Source: Microthrixaceae bacterium (GTDB taxonomy: Bacteria > Actinomycetota > Acidimicrobiia > Acidimicrobiales > Acidimicrobilacustridaceae). From it: a DNA stretch of 34,055 bases. The notes below the pieces were generated by a model. That model was not told the origin of the DNA. It was given only the letters and a program-made list of their open reading frames with translations, and did not search any database. Below, piece after piece: positions 23,506 to 32,267 of the stretch. The translations under genes and the position numbers were made by a program. The DNA lies in NCBI GenBank assembly GCA_947446975.1, contig CANFHM010000024.1:1-34055 (forward strand). Direction: 5' to 3'. How positions within the stretch are numbered: position 1 is the first letter of the stretch; the number at the start of each line of letters is the position of its first letter.

Positions 23506-24786
23506 ATGTCCGACACCGCCTCGCGGCCCGCGCCGATCCATCTCGACGACCTCGCCGATCCGCAGTTCTCGCCCGAGATCGACGAGATGCTCGCCGCTGT
23601 CGGGCCCATGGGCGCCGCCGTCGAGCTGAACGCCGATGCGCTGATGACCCAGGCCGCCACAGAACTCGGTCTCGATGATTTCGGCTCCATGGACTTCGTC
23701 CCCCGTCTCGAACTGCTGCTGCAGTGCCTCGACACCGAGGCACCCCTCTCCCCCCTCGGACGACTGTCGGCTGCCGGGCTGTGCACCGGGCTGCTGCGCA
23801 ACCGACTGCTGCTCGCCGATCTGCTCACCCGGCACCCCGAGATCCACGACATCGAGATCGAGCGCCCGATCATCATCGCCGGGCTCCCCCGCACCGGCAC
23901 CACCCATCTCCACAACCTGATCTCGAGCGATCCGGCACTGCGCAGCCTGCCCTACTGGGAGAGCATGGAACCGATCCCGGTGCCCGCCGAGGCCGCACTC
24001 GCCGGCACCGACGACGACCCCCGACTCGCCCGCTGTGAGATGGGCGTCTCGATGATCAACGCCATCGCCCCGGAGTTCAAGCGGATGCATGAGATGACCA
24101 CCTGGCATGTGCATGAGGAGATCCAGCTGCTGGCCATCGACTTCTCGACGATGCTGTTCGAGACGATGGCGCCGATGCCCACCTGGCGGGACTTCTACAA
24201 GTCCGCGGATCAGACCCCGCATTACGAGTACATGCGCACCGTGCTCAAGGCCTGCCAGTTCCTGCGGGGCGGCAGCCGCTGGATCCTCAAGTCGCCCCAG
24301 CATCTCGAGCAGTTCGGGCCGCTGGCCTCGACGTTCCCCGATGCCACGTTCCTCGTCACCCATCGCGACCCCATCTCGGTGATGGTCTCGATGGGCACGA
24401 TGGTCTCCTACACGGCCCGGACCTCGCTCTCCCCCGTCGATCCCGTCGCCATCTCGAACTACTGGGCCGACCGACTCGACGACATGCTGAACGCCGCCAT
24501 GCGCGATCGCGCCCTGCTCGGTGGTCCCGACCAGTCACTGGATGTGCGCTTCGACCAGTTCATGGCCGATGACATCGGCACCATCCGTCGCATCTACGAG
24601 CTGGCCGGCCAGCCGATGGACGATGCGGCCGAGGCGGCACTCGTCGGCTACGGCACGACTCATGAGCGCGACCGGTTCGGAAAGGTCATCTATGACGTGG
24701 AGCAGCTCGGCATCGACGTCGGCGCCCGACGCGAACAGATGCGGGCCTACAGCGAGTTCTTCGACATCCCCGACGAACCCTGGTGA
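23506..24786 (+). CDS. Sulfotransferase family protein
   Basis: The protein has 426 residues. The PAPS 5'-phosphosulfate loop is GLPRTGTTHLHNL (Pro-Arg-Thr-Gly-Thr-Thr at about 127-132), and the 3'-phosphate-binding element is in LVTHRDPISVMVS (about 280-292). A likely catalytic region around HVHEEIQLL follows the family pattern. These features fit the sulfotransferase_3-like family (PF13469), common in actinobacteria, which moves sulfate from PAPS to an unknown acceptor, often a lipid or glycolipid. It is cytoplasmic, with no signal peptide. AGGGGGAACC precedes the ATG, a good ribosome site. It is a single plus-strand gene between rpsO and ribF; its TGA directly abuts the ribF stop with no spacer. 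TACGAT at 23448-23453 is a possible -10 with no clear -35. Confidence 0.9.
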   Translation: MSDTASRPAPIHLDDLADPQFSPEIDEMLAAVGPMGAAVELNADALMTQAATELGLDDFGSMDFVPRLELLLQCLDTEAPLSPLGRLSAAGLCTGLLRNRLLLADLLTRHPEIHDIEIERPIIIAGLPRTGTTHLHNLISSDPALRSLPYWESMEPIPVPAEAALAGTDDDPRLARCEMGVSMINAIAPEFKRMHEMTTWHVHEEIQLLAIDFSTMLFETMAPMPTWRDFYKSADQTPHYEYMRTVLKACQFLRGGSRWILKSPQHLEQFGPLASTFPDATFLVTHRDPISVMVSMGTMVSYTARTSLSPVDPVAISNYWADRLDDMLNAAMRDRALLGGPDQSLDVRFDQFMADDIGTIRRIYELAGQPMDDAAEAALVGYGTTHERDRFGKVIYDVEQLGIDVGARREQMRAYSEFFDIPDEPW

Positions 24787-25740
24787 TCAGTCGGTCGCCA
24801 GGACCGCTGCCGCCCGCGCCACATCGCGGGTCATCTGTTCGATGAGCGCATCGACCGAGTCGAACTTCAGCTCATCGCGGAGGTGCTCGACGAACTGCAC
24901 CCGGGCCGCCTGCCCGTAGAGGTCGCCGTCGAACCCGATGAGATGGGCCTCGAGGAGCGAGGTGTCGGCGAACTCGTAGAACGTGGGACGACGACCGAGC
25001 GAGATCGCCGTGGGATGCCGCTGGTCGTCGGGGGTGATGTACCAACCGGCGTAGATGCCGTCGGCGGGCAGGCAGATGGCCTCGGGAACTGCCACGTTCG
25101 CGGTGCGGAAACCGAGCTCCCGGGCGCGGGCATCGCCGTGGCCCACCACGCCACGCACCTCATGCGGGCGGCCGAGCATCGCATTGGCGGCGGCGAGATC
25201 ACCGTCGGCCAGCGCCCGGCGGATGCGGGTGGAGGAGACCGGTTCACCATCGGCGGCATGGCCGGCCTCATCGACGAGTTCGTGGCCGATCACCTCGAAG
25301 CCGAGCTCGGCGCCCATGGTGCGCAGCAGGGCCACATCGCCGGCCCGACGATGCCCGAAGTGGAAGTCCTCGCCCACGATGACGATGCGGGCGCCGAGGC
25401 GATCGGCGAGCACCTCATGCACGAACTCGGGAGCCGTCTCGGTGGCGCGCGCCTCGTCGAAGTGCACGACGTAGACGAAGTCGACCCCACAGCGCTCGAG
25501 CAGTTCGAGCTTCTGATCGAGATCGGTGAGCAGCAGAGGGGCGGACTCGGGACGCACGACGGAGGCCGGATGACGATCGAAGGTGACGACGACGGTCTGG
25601 AGGTCGCGCTGCTGCGCGAGTGCGTCGATGGCGGCGATGACCCGCCGATGCCCGAGATGCACTCCGTCGAACGCACCGATGGTGACGGCGGTGCCGGCCT
25701 CGGGACGGGCGAAGGACGCGTCATCGTGGAGGATCTTCAT
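24787..25740 (-). CDS. ribF: Bifunctional riboflavin kinase / FAD synthetase
   Basis: The protein has 317 residues, the usual RibF length. The N-terminal FMN adenylyltransferase domain has GAFDGVHLGH at 22-31 and SSTRIRRAL near its end. The C-terminal riboflavin kinase domain begins near residue 190 (GVVGHGDARARELGFRTANV). Together they convert riboflavin to FMN and FAD. The ATG at 25740 lies 14 nt after the truB stop, with no clear Shine-Dalgarno sequence, so it depends on the upstream operon. It is the last gene of rimP-nusA-infB-rbfA-truB-ribF. Confidence 0.96.
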   Translation of the reverse strand: MKILHDDASFARPEAGTAVTIGAFDGVHLGHRRVIAAIDALAQQRDLQTVVVTFDRHPASVVRPESAPLLLTDLDQKLELLERCGVDFVYVVHFDEARATETAPEFVHEVLADRLGARIVIVGEDFHFGHRRAGDVALLRTMGAELGFEVIGHELVDEAGHAADGEPVSSTRIRRALADGDLAAANAMLGRPHEVRGVVGHGDARARELGFRTANVAVPEAICLPADGIYAGWYITPDDQRHPTAISLGRRPTFYEFADTSLLEAHLIGFDGDLYGQAARVQFVEHLRDELKFDSVDALIEQMTRDVARAAAVLATD

Positions 25741-25754
25741 GGCGAGGGCGAACG

Positions 25755-26738
25755 CTACCCGTCAGCGGGGTCGGGGGACGAAGGCGGGATCGCATCCGAC
25801 GCATCGATGCGCGCTGCGGCGGCGCCATCCCCCGGGTTCGCCGACGGACCCTCGATCGGGGCCACGACCACCTCCGGCTTCACCGTGCTGCCCCGATGGG
25901 CGCCGTACACGGCGAGGAGTCGACCATCGGCGTCGAGCATGACCCACGGGCCGTCGCCGGAGAATCGGGAGTCTCGCGGCAGCACCTTTCCATGGCCGAC
26001 GTCGAGTCGTTCCGCATCGGTGACCACGATGCCGGGGTAATCGCGCAGGGCGGCCGCCGGGGTGAGCAACGACGCCGGCGAGATCGAGGCGAGCGGCAGG
26101 GCGTCGTCGAGCGAGAACGACCCGATGGCGGTGCGTCGGAGATCGCGGAGATGGGCCCCACCGCCGAGCGCGGAGCCGAGATCGGCGGCCAGCGTGCGCA
26201 CATAGGTTCCCGAGGAGCATTCGACCTCGGCCCGGAGGATCAGCGGCGCATCGGTGGGCGTGATGGTGAACCGGTGGATCGTGACGGGTCGGGGCGCCCG
26301 CTCCACCTCGATGCCCTCCCGGGCCAGTTCATGGAGACGACGACCATCGACCTTCACCGCCGACACCATCGGTGGGATCTGCATGATGTCGCCGGTGAGC
26401 GCACGGGCGGCGTCGGTGATCTGCTCGAAGGTGACCGCCGACATGTCGTGGGTGGCGAGCACCTCACCGGAATCGTCGAGCGTGGAGGTCTCGGTGCCGA
26501 GCACGATGTCGCAGGTATAGGTCTTCGGCAGGGCGGTGAGGAAGCGCAGCAACCGGGTGACCCGGCCAACGCCGAGCAGCAGGATTCCGGTGGCATCGGG
26601 ATCGAGGGTGCCGGAGTGACCCACCTTGCGGGTGCCGAGCAGACCGCGCGACTTGGCCACCACATCATGGGAGGTCCAGCCGGCCTCCTTGTCGACGACC
26701 ACCAGACCATCGGGGCCGTCGTTGCGACGGCGGCTCAC
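25755..26738 (-). CDS. truB: tRNA pseudouridine(55) synthase
   Basis: The protein has 327 residues. It makes pseudouridine 55 in the T-loop of tRNAs. The catalytic aspartate is D46 in GTLDPDATG, preceded by the family motif KVGHSGTLD. SSGTYVRTLAADLG is the conserved RNA-binding/active-site motif in the second half. The last 35 or so residues are a Pro/Ala/Asp-rich extension. The start is a GTG whose GTGA overlaps the rbfA stop, so the two are translationally coupled. Confidence 0.96.
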   Translation of the reverse strand: MSRRRNDGPDGLVVVDKEAGWTSHDVVAKSRGLLGTRKVGHSGTLDPDATGILLLGVGRVTRLLRFLTALPKTYTCDIVLGTETSTLDDSGEVLATHDMSAVTFEQITDAARALTGDIMQIPPMVSAVKVDGRRLHELAREGIEVERAPRPVTIHRFTITPTDAPLILRAEVECSSGTYVRTLAADLGSALGGGAHLRDLRRTAIGSFSLDDALPLASISPASLLTPAAALRDYPGIVVTDAERLDVGHGKVLPRDSRFSGDGPWVMLDADGRLLAVYGAHRGSTVKPEVVVAPIEGPSANPGDGAAAARIDASDAIPPSSPDPADG

Positions 26739-27124
26739 GACTGGTCGTCGTCGGCCGGGATCGGCAGCTCCGACAGCAGCGAATCGATGCGCGCACCGGC
26801 CCGGATGGCCGGATCGGGTTCGAAGCTCAGTTCCGGGGTGTGCTTCATCCGGGCCTCACGACCGATGGCCCCCTGGAGGCGCCAGCGGAGCTCGCCGAAC
26901 GCCTCGAGGATCTCGGCGTCGCCCTCCTCGCCCTGGATGGAGTCGAAGAACACGACCGCATGGCGCAGATCGCCGTCGATCGAGACCGAGGTGATGGTGA
27001 GCAGCTGCAGACGATCGTCGTCGAGATGCTCGAGTTCATCGGCGAGGATCTCGCGCAGCAGCTCGTTGATGCGAGCCGTACGCGGATACTGCCGCGGATT
27101 CCCATGATTGCGTTGGCGTGCCAT
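26735..27124 (-). CDS. rbfA: 30S ribosome-binding factor A
   Basis: The protein has 129 residues. It is a KH-fold protein that helps mature the 16S rRNA 5' end and supports cold growth. The family pattern RINELLREILADELEHL near the start and GEREARMKHTPEL-like sequence (here GREARMKHTPEL) in the second half are clear. The ATG at 27124 has GGAGG 6 nt upstream; the longer frame to 27274 runs into the infB end and is discarded. It overlaps truB by 4 nt and follows infB after a 62-nt spacer with a hairpin. Confidence 0.94.
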   Translation of the reverse strand: MARQRNHGNPRQYPRTARINELLREILADELEHLDDDRLQLLTITSVSIDGDLRHAVVFFDSIQGEEGDAEILEAFGELRWRLQGAIGREARMKHTPELSFEPDPAIRAGARIDSLLSELPIPADDDQS

Positions 27125-27160
27125 CGTCGACCTCCGGGCCGGAACCGAATGCTGATGGAT

Positions 27161-27179
27161 CGATGGCAGCCTGCCATCG
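27161..27179 (-). terminator. Hairpin between infB and rbfA
   Basis: The arms cgatggca (27161-27168) and tgccatcg (27172-27179) form a perfect 8-bp stem with a 3-nt loop, 7 nt after the infB stop. No T-run follows on the minus strand, and rbfA has its own strong ribosome site downstream. It is more likely a processing or stabilising hairpin, or a partial terminator, than a full stop. Confidence 0.45.
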
Positions 27180-27186
27180 GAACGGA

Positions 27187-30081
27187 TCAGACGCGCGGGA
27201 TCTCGCGATCCTCGTAGGTCTCGATGATGTCGCCGGGCTTGAGGTCCTGGAAATCGGTGAGACCGATACCGCACTCGAACCCGGTGGCGACCTCACGCAC
27301 ATCGTCCTTGAAGCGACGCAGCGACGAGACGGCGCCCTTCCAGATGATCGTGCCCTCGCGGAGGAAGCGGACCTTGGAGCCGCGGGTGATCTGACCGTTC
27401 TGCACCATGCAGCCGGCGATGGCACCGACCTTGGGAACACGGAAGATCTCGCGGACCTCGGCCTCGCCGGTGACGACCTCTTCGTACTCCGGCTGGAGCA
27501 TGCCGAGCATGGCGTTCTCGACGTCCTCGAGCACCTGGTAGATGATCTCGTAGGTCCGGATCTCGACCCGTTCGGTGTCGGCGAGATCGCGGGCCTGGCG
27601 GTCGGGACGCACGTTGAAGCCGATGATCGTGGCGTTCGAGGTGGCGGCCAGCTGCACGTCGTTCTGGGTGATGCCACCCACGGCGCGGTGCACGAACGCC
27701 AGACGGACCTCGGGGCGTTCGAGCTTCTTGAGGCTCTCGGTGAGGGCCTCGAGCGAGCCGGTGACATCAGCCTTGACGATGAGGTTCAGGGTGGCGGATT
27801 CGCCGGCCTGGATCTGCTGGAAGATGTCCTCGAGCTTGGCGCCACCGCTCATGGCGTGGGCCTCGCGACCGATGGAGGCGACCCGGAGCCAGTGCTCGCG
27901 GGTGGCAGCCACCTTGGAGGCGGTCTTCTCATCCGGGGCGACGACGAAACGGTCGCCGGAGATGGCGACATCGGACAGACCGAGGACCTGCACCGGCATG
28001 GACGGTCCGGCCTCCTTGATCTGCTTGCCCTTGTCGTCGATGAGCGCACGGACACGACCCCACGCGGCGCCGGCCACGAGCGGATCGCCGACCCGCAGGG
28101 TGCCGTGCTGCACGAGGATGGTGGCGACGGGACCACGGCCGATGTCGAGATTGGACTCGAGCACGACACCGCGAGCCCGGCCGTCCTCGGAGGACCGGAG
28201 GTCCTCGAGCTCGGCGATGACCAGCACGTTGTCGAGCAGATCGTCGATGCCCAGGTTCTGCAGGGCCGAGACCTCGACCATGACGGTGTCGCCACCCCAC
28301 GCCTCGGGGATGAGACCGTGCTCGGAGAGCTGCTGCATGACGCGGGTGGGATCGGCGTTGTCGCGGTCGATCTTGTTGATGGCCACGAGGATCGGGACCT
28401 CGGCGGCCTTGGCGTGGTTGAGCGCCTCGATGGTCTGCGGCATGACGCCGTCGTCGGCGGCCACCACGAGGATGACGATGTCGGTGGCCTCGGCACCACG
28501 GGCGCGCATGGCGGTGAACGCCTCATGGCCGGGGGTGTCGAGGAAGGTCAGGACACGCCCGTCCTTCTCGGCCTGGTAGGCGCCGATGTGCTGGGTGATG
28601 CCACCCGCCTCACCGGCGACCACGTTGGCGTTGCGGATCTGGTCGAGCAGCTTGGTCTTGCCATGGTCGACGTGACCCATGACGGTGATGACCGGGGCGC
28701 GGTGCGGCCAGGACTCGTAGGTCTCGTCGTCGACGTCCTCGTCGAGCATGAGCAGCTTCTGGAGTTCGACCTCCTGCTCCTCGCCGGGGTTGACGAGACG
28801 GATCTCGGCCCCGATCTCGGCGGCGAACAGTTCGATCATGTCGTCGCTCAGCGACTGCGTGGCGGTGACCATCTCGCCCTGCTGCATGAGGAAGCGGACG
28901 ACGTCGGCGGCGGTGCGGTTGAGCTTGGGACCGAGTTCCTGCGGCGTGGTGGCGCGCTCGACGACGATCATGCCGACGGGGACGGGCGCCTCGCGCGGGG
29001 TGTAGCTCGGGGCGTCGATCGGCTGCAGTTCGTCCTGGCTGCGACGACGACGGCCCTTCCGACGCTGTGGGCGACGCGGACCGCCGGGTCCGCCACCGGG
29101 ACGACCACCGCCACCGGGACGACCGCCGGGAGCACCACCGGGACCACCCGGACCACCGGGGCCACCGCCGAAGCCGCCACCGGGGCGACCTCCGGGACCA
29201 CCGGGACCCCCACCGGGACCACCCGGACGAGCGCCGGGGCCGCCGGGACGCGCACCGGGACCGCCCGGCCGTGCAGCCGGGCCACCGGGTCGACCGGTGG
29301 GCGGGATGTCGCGACGAACACCGGGGGGCGGCGGGATGGGCTTGCCGGTGGCGGAGGTGGGAGGACGCATGCCGGGCGGGGGCGGGATGGGCTTGCCGGT
29401 GGCCGACATCGGCGGACGAGGCGGTGCGTCACCGCGGGCAGGAGGTGCCGGCGGGCGCGGCGGGGCGTCCGAGGACGGTGCCGCAGCGGCGGGGGCGACA
29501 GGAGCCGCAGGGGCAGGCGGTGCCGCAGGGGCGGGTGGTGCGGCTGCGGGACGCGGTGCCGGCGGTTCCTCGCGGCGCACCGGTCCGGCGCTGCCGGAGG
29601 AGGAGATGACGCGCTTGGGCGGTGCCGGAGGAGCCGGCGGCGCAGGAGCCTCGGCGGCGGGGGCCGCAGCCGCCGGTGCCGCGGCGACGGGCGCAGCGGG
29701 GGCCTCGGCGGCAGGTGCAGCCGCAGCCGGGGCCTCGACCTCGGGTGCAGGGGCAGGTGCCGGGGCAGCCGGGGCGGGAACCTCGGCGACGGGCGGGACG
29801 ACGGCGGCGGGTGCCTCGGGAGCAGCCTCGGGGGTGGCGGCAGCCTTCTTGGCCGCGGCCTTCTTGGCCGTCTTCTTCTCGGCCTCCGGCTCCTCGGGCT
29901 GGACATCGCGGATCAGACCCTCGCGCTCCGCCTTGCGACGGACGCGGTCGGCCTGCGCCTCGACCACACTCGAGGAGTGGGTCTTGACGCCGATCCCGAG
30001 CGCGACGCACAGATCGAGGGTCTCCTTGTTGGTGAGCCCAAGTTCTCGAGCCAGCTCGTGGACACGGATGTTTGACGGCAA
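27187..30081 (-). CDS. infB: Translation initiation factor IF-2
   Basis: The protein has 964 residues. It is a GTPase that delivers initiator fMet-tRNA to the 30S subunit. It has an N-terminal IF2_N domain (1-50, [19 protein letters not shown]), then about 300 residues of Ala/Pro- and Gly/Pro/Arg-rich linker, a second IF2_N-like region before the G domain, and the G domain near residue 465 with [16 protein letters not shown] and NKID. Domain II and the C-terminal fMet-tRNA-binding domain follow. The start is a TTG at 30081 with GAGGT 6 nt upstream; the [11 protein letters not shown] start matches the family. It lies 129 nt after nusA with no ylxR gene between them. A 985-codon open frame on the opposite strand is a composition artefact. 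Confidence 0.96.
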   Translation of the reverse strand: MPSNIRVHELARELGLTNKETLDLCVALGIGVKTHSSSVVEAQADRVRRKAEREGLIRDVQPEEPEAEKKTAKKAAAKKAAATPEAAPEAPAAVVPPVAEVPAPAAPAPAPAPEVEAPAAAAPAAEAPAAPVAAAPAAAAPAAEAPAPPAPPAPPKRVISSSGSAGPVRREEPPAPRPAAAPPAPAAPPAPAAPVAPAAAAPSSDAPPRPPAPPARGDAPPRPPMSATGKPIPPPPGMRPPTSATGKPIPPPPGVRRDIPPTGRPGGPAARPGGPGARPGGPGARPGGPGGGPGGPGGRPGGGFGGGPGGPGGPGGAPGGRPGGGGRPGGGPGGPRRPQRRKGRRRRSQDELQPIDAPSYTPREAPVPVGMIVVERATTPQELGPKLNRTAADVVRFLMQQGEMVTATQSLSDDMIELFAAEIGAEIRLVNPGEEQEVELQKLLMLDEDVDDETYESWPHRAPVITVMGHVDHGKTKLLDQIRNANVVAGEAGGITQHIGAYQAEKDGRVLTFLDTPGHEAFTAMRARGAEATDIVILVVAADDGVMPQTIEALNHAKAAEVPILVAINKIDRDNADPTRVMQQLSEHGLIPEAWGGDTVMVEVSALQNLGIDDLLDNVLVIAELEDLRSSEDGRARGVVLESNLDIGRGPVATILVQHGTLRVGDPLVAGAAWGRVRALIDDKGKQIKEAGPSMPVQVLGLSDVAISGDRFVVAPDEKTASKVAATREHWLRVASIGREAHAMSGGAKLEDIFQQIQAGESATLNLIVKADVTGSLEALTESLKKLERPEVRLAFVHRAVGGITQNDVQLAATSNATIIGFNVRPDRQARDLADTERVEIRTYEIIYQVLEDVENAMLGMLQPEYEEVVTGEAEVREIFRVPKVGAIAGCMVQNGQITRGSKVRFLREGTIIWKGAVSSLRRFKDDVREVATGFECGIGLTDFQDLKPGDIIETYEDREIPRV
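29085..29403 (-). repeat. Low-complexity and duplicated segment inside infB
   Basis: From about 29085 to 29300 the coding strand encodes an almost pure Gly/Pro/Arg tract of GGPGARPGG-type repeats. Next to it a 23-bp direct repeat occurs at 29330-29352 and 29381-29403, period 51 bp, giving two copies of a 17-residue unit containing [12 protein letters not shown]. The period keeps the frame. This is the disordered linker of IF-2. Confidence 0.85.
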
Positions 30082-30135
30082 CTGCTACCTCAGTCTTCTC
30101 GACATCGTGGTTCGCCCCTCGGCGCCTTCGATGTG

Positions 30136-30155
30136 TTCCCGGCACGAGCCGGGAA
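30136..30155 (-). terminator. Hairpin in the nusA-infB spacer
   Basis: The arms ttcccggc (30136-30143) and gccgggaa (30148-30155) form a perfect 8-bp stem with a 4-nt loop in the 129-nt spacer. No T-run follows on the minus strand. It may be a processing site or weak attenuator before infB. The rest of the spacer contains no recognisable gene. Confidence 0.5.
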
Positions 30156-30210
30156 GCGGGTGGTCATCCTCGCACGACCAGCGGCCATGCACGAACGCGA
30201 CGGGCTGGTG

Positions 30211-31470
30211 CTACGCCTCGCCGTCGCCCGGTTCCGCCGACACGGTATCGGCCTCGGCCACGGCATCCACGGGTTCGGCATCGGCGACCGGTGCGTCGGC
30301 TTCCGCCTCGACCTCGGCGGCGGCTTCGGTGGTCGTGGCCTCTCCGGCTGCTTCGTCCTCGGCGGCCTGTGCGTACTCGTCGGCCGACATGGCCTCGCCA
30401 CCCTCGGCGGGCTGCCAGACCTGTTCGCCGGTCTCGGGATCGACGATCCACTCGCCCTCGGCCCAGTCCTGGTTGGCGTAGGCCTCCTCCTCGGCGAGCT
30501 GCGTCTCACTCTTGATGTCGACGCGCCAGCCGGTGAGGCGGGCGGCGAGGCGGGCGTTCTGGCCCTCCTTGCCGATGGCCAGCGAGAGCTGGTAATCGGG
30601 GACGATGACCTCGGCGGTACCGGTGTCGACGTGGATCCGGACCTCCTTGACCTTGGCCGGGGACAGCGCCTTCATGACGAAGTCGGCCGGCTCGTCGGAG
30701 AACGGGACGATGTCGATCTTCTCGCCGCGGAGCTCGTTGACGACCATGCGGACACGGGCGCCACGGGCACCCACGCAGGCGCCGACGGGATCGACGTTGG
30801 AGTCGTTGGAGAGCACGGCGATCTTGGTGCGGGCCCCTGGTTCCCGGGCACAGGCCTTGATCTCGACGATGCCGTCGGCGATCTCGGGGACCTCGAGCTC
30901 GAAGAGACGCTTGATGAGACCGGGATGGGTGCGGCTGGTGACGATCTGCGGGCCCTTGGCGGTCTTGCGGACCTCGACGATGTAGGCCTTGACGCGGGCG
31001 CCGGGCTCGGGGCGCTCGTAGGGCACCTGCTCGGCCTGGGGCATGAGGGCCTCGACCCGACCGAGATCGAGCAGCGTGTAGCGAGCATCGGTCTGCTGGA
31101 TGATGCCGGTGACGATGTCGCCCTCGCGGCCGGCGTACTCCTCGTACTTCATCTCGCGCTCGGCCTCGCGGATGCGCTGGTTCATCACCTGCTTGATGGT
31201 CTGGGCGGCGACACGGCCCCACACCTCGGGCGGCGGGGTGACGTCGAACTCCTCGCCCATGGGGACGCCGTCGTCGTCGAGGGCCTGGGCCATGACCCGC
31301 ACATCACCGGAGTCGGGGTCGATGATGACCCACGCGTACTCCTGGGAGTTGGGGAGGCGCTTGTAGGCCGACTCGAAGGCATCGGCGAGGGCACCGAAGA
31401 GTGTGTCGACGGAGATGCCCTTGTCGGCGGCGAGCGCCTGCAGGGCCTCGATGAGGTCGGGGGTGTTCAT
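30211..31470 (-). CDS. nusA: Transcription termination/antitermination factor NusA
   Basis: The protein has 419 residues. It binds RNA polymerase and nascent RNA to modulate pausing, termination and antitermination. The N-terminal RNAP-binding domain (1-120) is followed by S1 (about 125-195) and two KH domains (to about 345, including VGARGARVRMVVNEL and AIGKEGQNARLAARL). A tail of about 75 acidic Ala/Glu-rich residues replaces the extra repeats of E. coli NusA. The ATG at 31470 overlaps the rimP stop by one base (TGATG); a GTG one codon upstream (31473) is equally possible and better spaced from AAGG. It belongs to the rimP-nusA-infB operon. Confidence 0.96.
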   Translation of the reverse strand: MNTPDLIEALQALAADKGISVDTLFGALADAFESAYKRLPNSQEYAWVIIDPDSGDVRVMAQALDDDGVPMGEEFDVTPPPEVWGRVAAQTIKQVMNQRIREAEREMKYEEYAGREGDIVTGIIQQTDARYTLLDLGRVEALMPQAEQVPYERPEPGARVKAYIVEVRKTAKGPQIVTSRTHPGLIKRLFELEVPEIADGIVEIKACAREPGARTKIAVLSNDSNVDPVGACVGARGARVRMVVNELRGEKIDIVPFSDEPADFVMKALSPAKVKEVRIHVDTGTAEVIVPDYQLSLAIGKEGQNARLAARLTGWRVDIKSETQLAEEEAYANQDWAEGEWIVDPETGEQVWQPAEGGEAMSADEYAQAAEDEAAGEATTTEAAAEVEAEADAPVADAEPVDAVAEADTVSAEPGDGEA

Positions 31471-32024
31471 CACGACTGGACCTTCTTCTGCTTGGGGGCA
31501 GCACTGGTGGCTGCCTTCGTGCCCGCACCCTTGGGGGCGGGTTTCGACTTGGGGCCACCGGGCTTGGGAGCCGCCGCCCAGACGAAGACCGTACGGGCCT
31601 TCTCGATGTCGACGAGATCGAAGGTGATGGATTCACCGACGGGCTCGTCGAGGGCGATGGTGACGGTGGTGTCGTCGCTGGCGGAGACGACACCGGTGAA
31701 ACGACGGCCTCCGGGGAAATCGGAGACGGTCTTGATGTTGACGATGCGGTTCGCCGCCCACTGCCAATGACGCGGGGTGCGCAGCTGCCGTTCGAGTCCC
31801 GGGCTCGACACCTCGAGGGTGTACTGCCCGGCGATGGGATCGAGTTCATCGAACGCCCGGGACAGCGCCCGGGTGGTGTCGGTGAGATCGGCGACATCAA
31901 CGCCGCCGGGCTTGTCGAGCGTCACTCGCAGCACCGGACCGACCTGTTCGAGATCGAACAGCTCGAGGTCGAGGCCGGCGACGATGGGTTCGATGATCGT
32001 GCGGACACGGTCAGGGACGGACAT
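31470..32024 (-). CDS. rimP: Ribosome maturation factor RimP
   Basis: The protein has 184 residues. It is needed for maturation of the 30S subunit. Family features are GLDLELFDLEQVGP..LRVTLDKPGGVDVADLT in the first half and EVSSPGLERQLRTPRHW at the domain boundary. A C-terminal extension of about 30 residues is Lys/Pro/Ala-rich and may bind RNA. The ATG at 32024 has AGGAGG 5 nt upstream, one of the best ribosome sites in the window. It starts the rimP-nusA-infB-rbfA-truB-ribF operon, with a possible promoter and attenuator in the upstream gap. Confidence 0.94.
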   Translation of the reverse strand: MSVPDRVRTIIEPIVAGLDLELFDLEQVGPVLRVTLDKPGGVDVADLTDTTRALSRAFDELDPIAGQYTLEVSSPGLERQLRTPRHWQWAANRIVNIKTVSDFPGGRRFTGVVSASDDTTVTIALDEPVGESITFDLVDIEKARTVFVWAAAPKPGGPKSKPAPKGAGTKAATSAAPKQKKVQS

Positions 32025-32160
32025 GGTTGCCTCCTCTCGGGCAGCTGACGGGTGTTCGATGTTCAAGGGACGGACGCCGCCGCAGCACAGATCCGACGAC
32101 TCCGGCACCGACACCGACGGCCCGGGCGGCCAGCGGTGGGACGGAACTGGGTCTGAATGA

Positions 32161-32186
32161 ACAAAAGACGTGGGCTGGAGCCCACG
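32161..32186 (-). terminator. Intrinsic terminator downstream of proS (possible rimP attenuator)
   Basis: On the minus strand CGTGGGC (32180-32186) and GCCCACG (32169-32175) form a perfect 7-bp stem with a 4-nt loop, followed at once by TCTTTTGTT. This is the only hairpin plus T-run in the window. It lies 82 nt after the proS stop, so it ends the ispG-proS transcript. If the -10 at 32222-32227 is real, it would also lie in the rimP leader and could attenuate that operon. Confidence 0.78.
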
Positions 32187-32221
32187 CCTTCGTCGGACCT
32201 GCGAACGATTGCGAGGCCTGA

Positions 32222-32227
32222 AGTGTA
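32222..32227 (-). promoter_or_regulatory. Candidate -10 of the rimP-nusA-infB operon
   Basis: TACACT on the minus strand is a good -10 match in the 243-nt proS-rimP gap, predicting a start near 32215 and a leader of about 190 nt. No convincing -35 box is 17 nt upstream. The intrinsic terminator at 32161-32186 lies just inside this leader. Nothing else recognisable was found between 32025 and 32160. Confidence 0.35.
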
Positions 32228-32267
32228 CCCGAAACGGCACCGGACCGCCCACTCAGGGCGATCAGGG

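Noticed and set aside
29085-29300. Collagen-like or PE-PGRS-like protein
   Set aside because: The Gly/Pro-rich tract is continuous and in frame with IF-2 domains on both sides.
27118-30075. A 985-codon open frame on the plus strand opposite infB
   Set aside because: It mirrors infB; stop codons are rare in the antisense frame of G+C-rich genes. Its translation is Asp/Gly/Leu-rich with no family resemblance, while the minus strand gives a complete IF-2.
30082-30210. A degraded ylxR gene
   Set aside because: No cysteine-rich YlxR signature was found in any minus-strand frame of the spacer.
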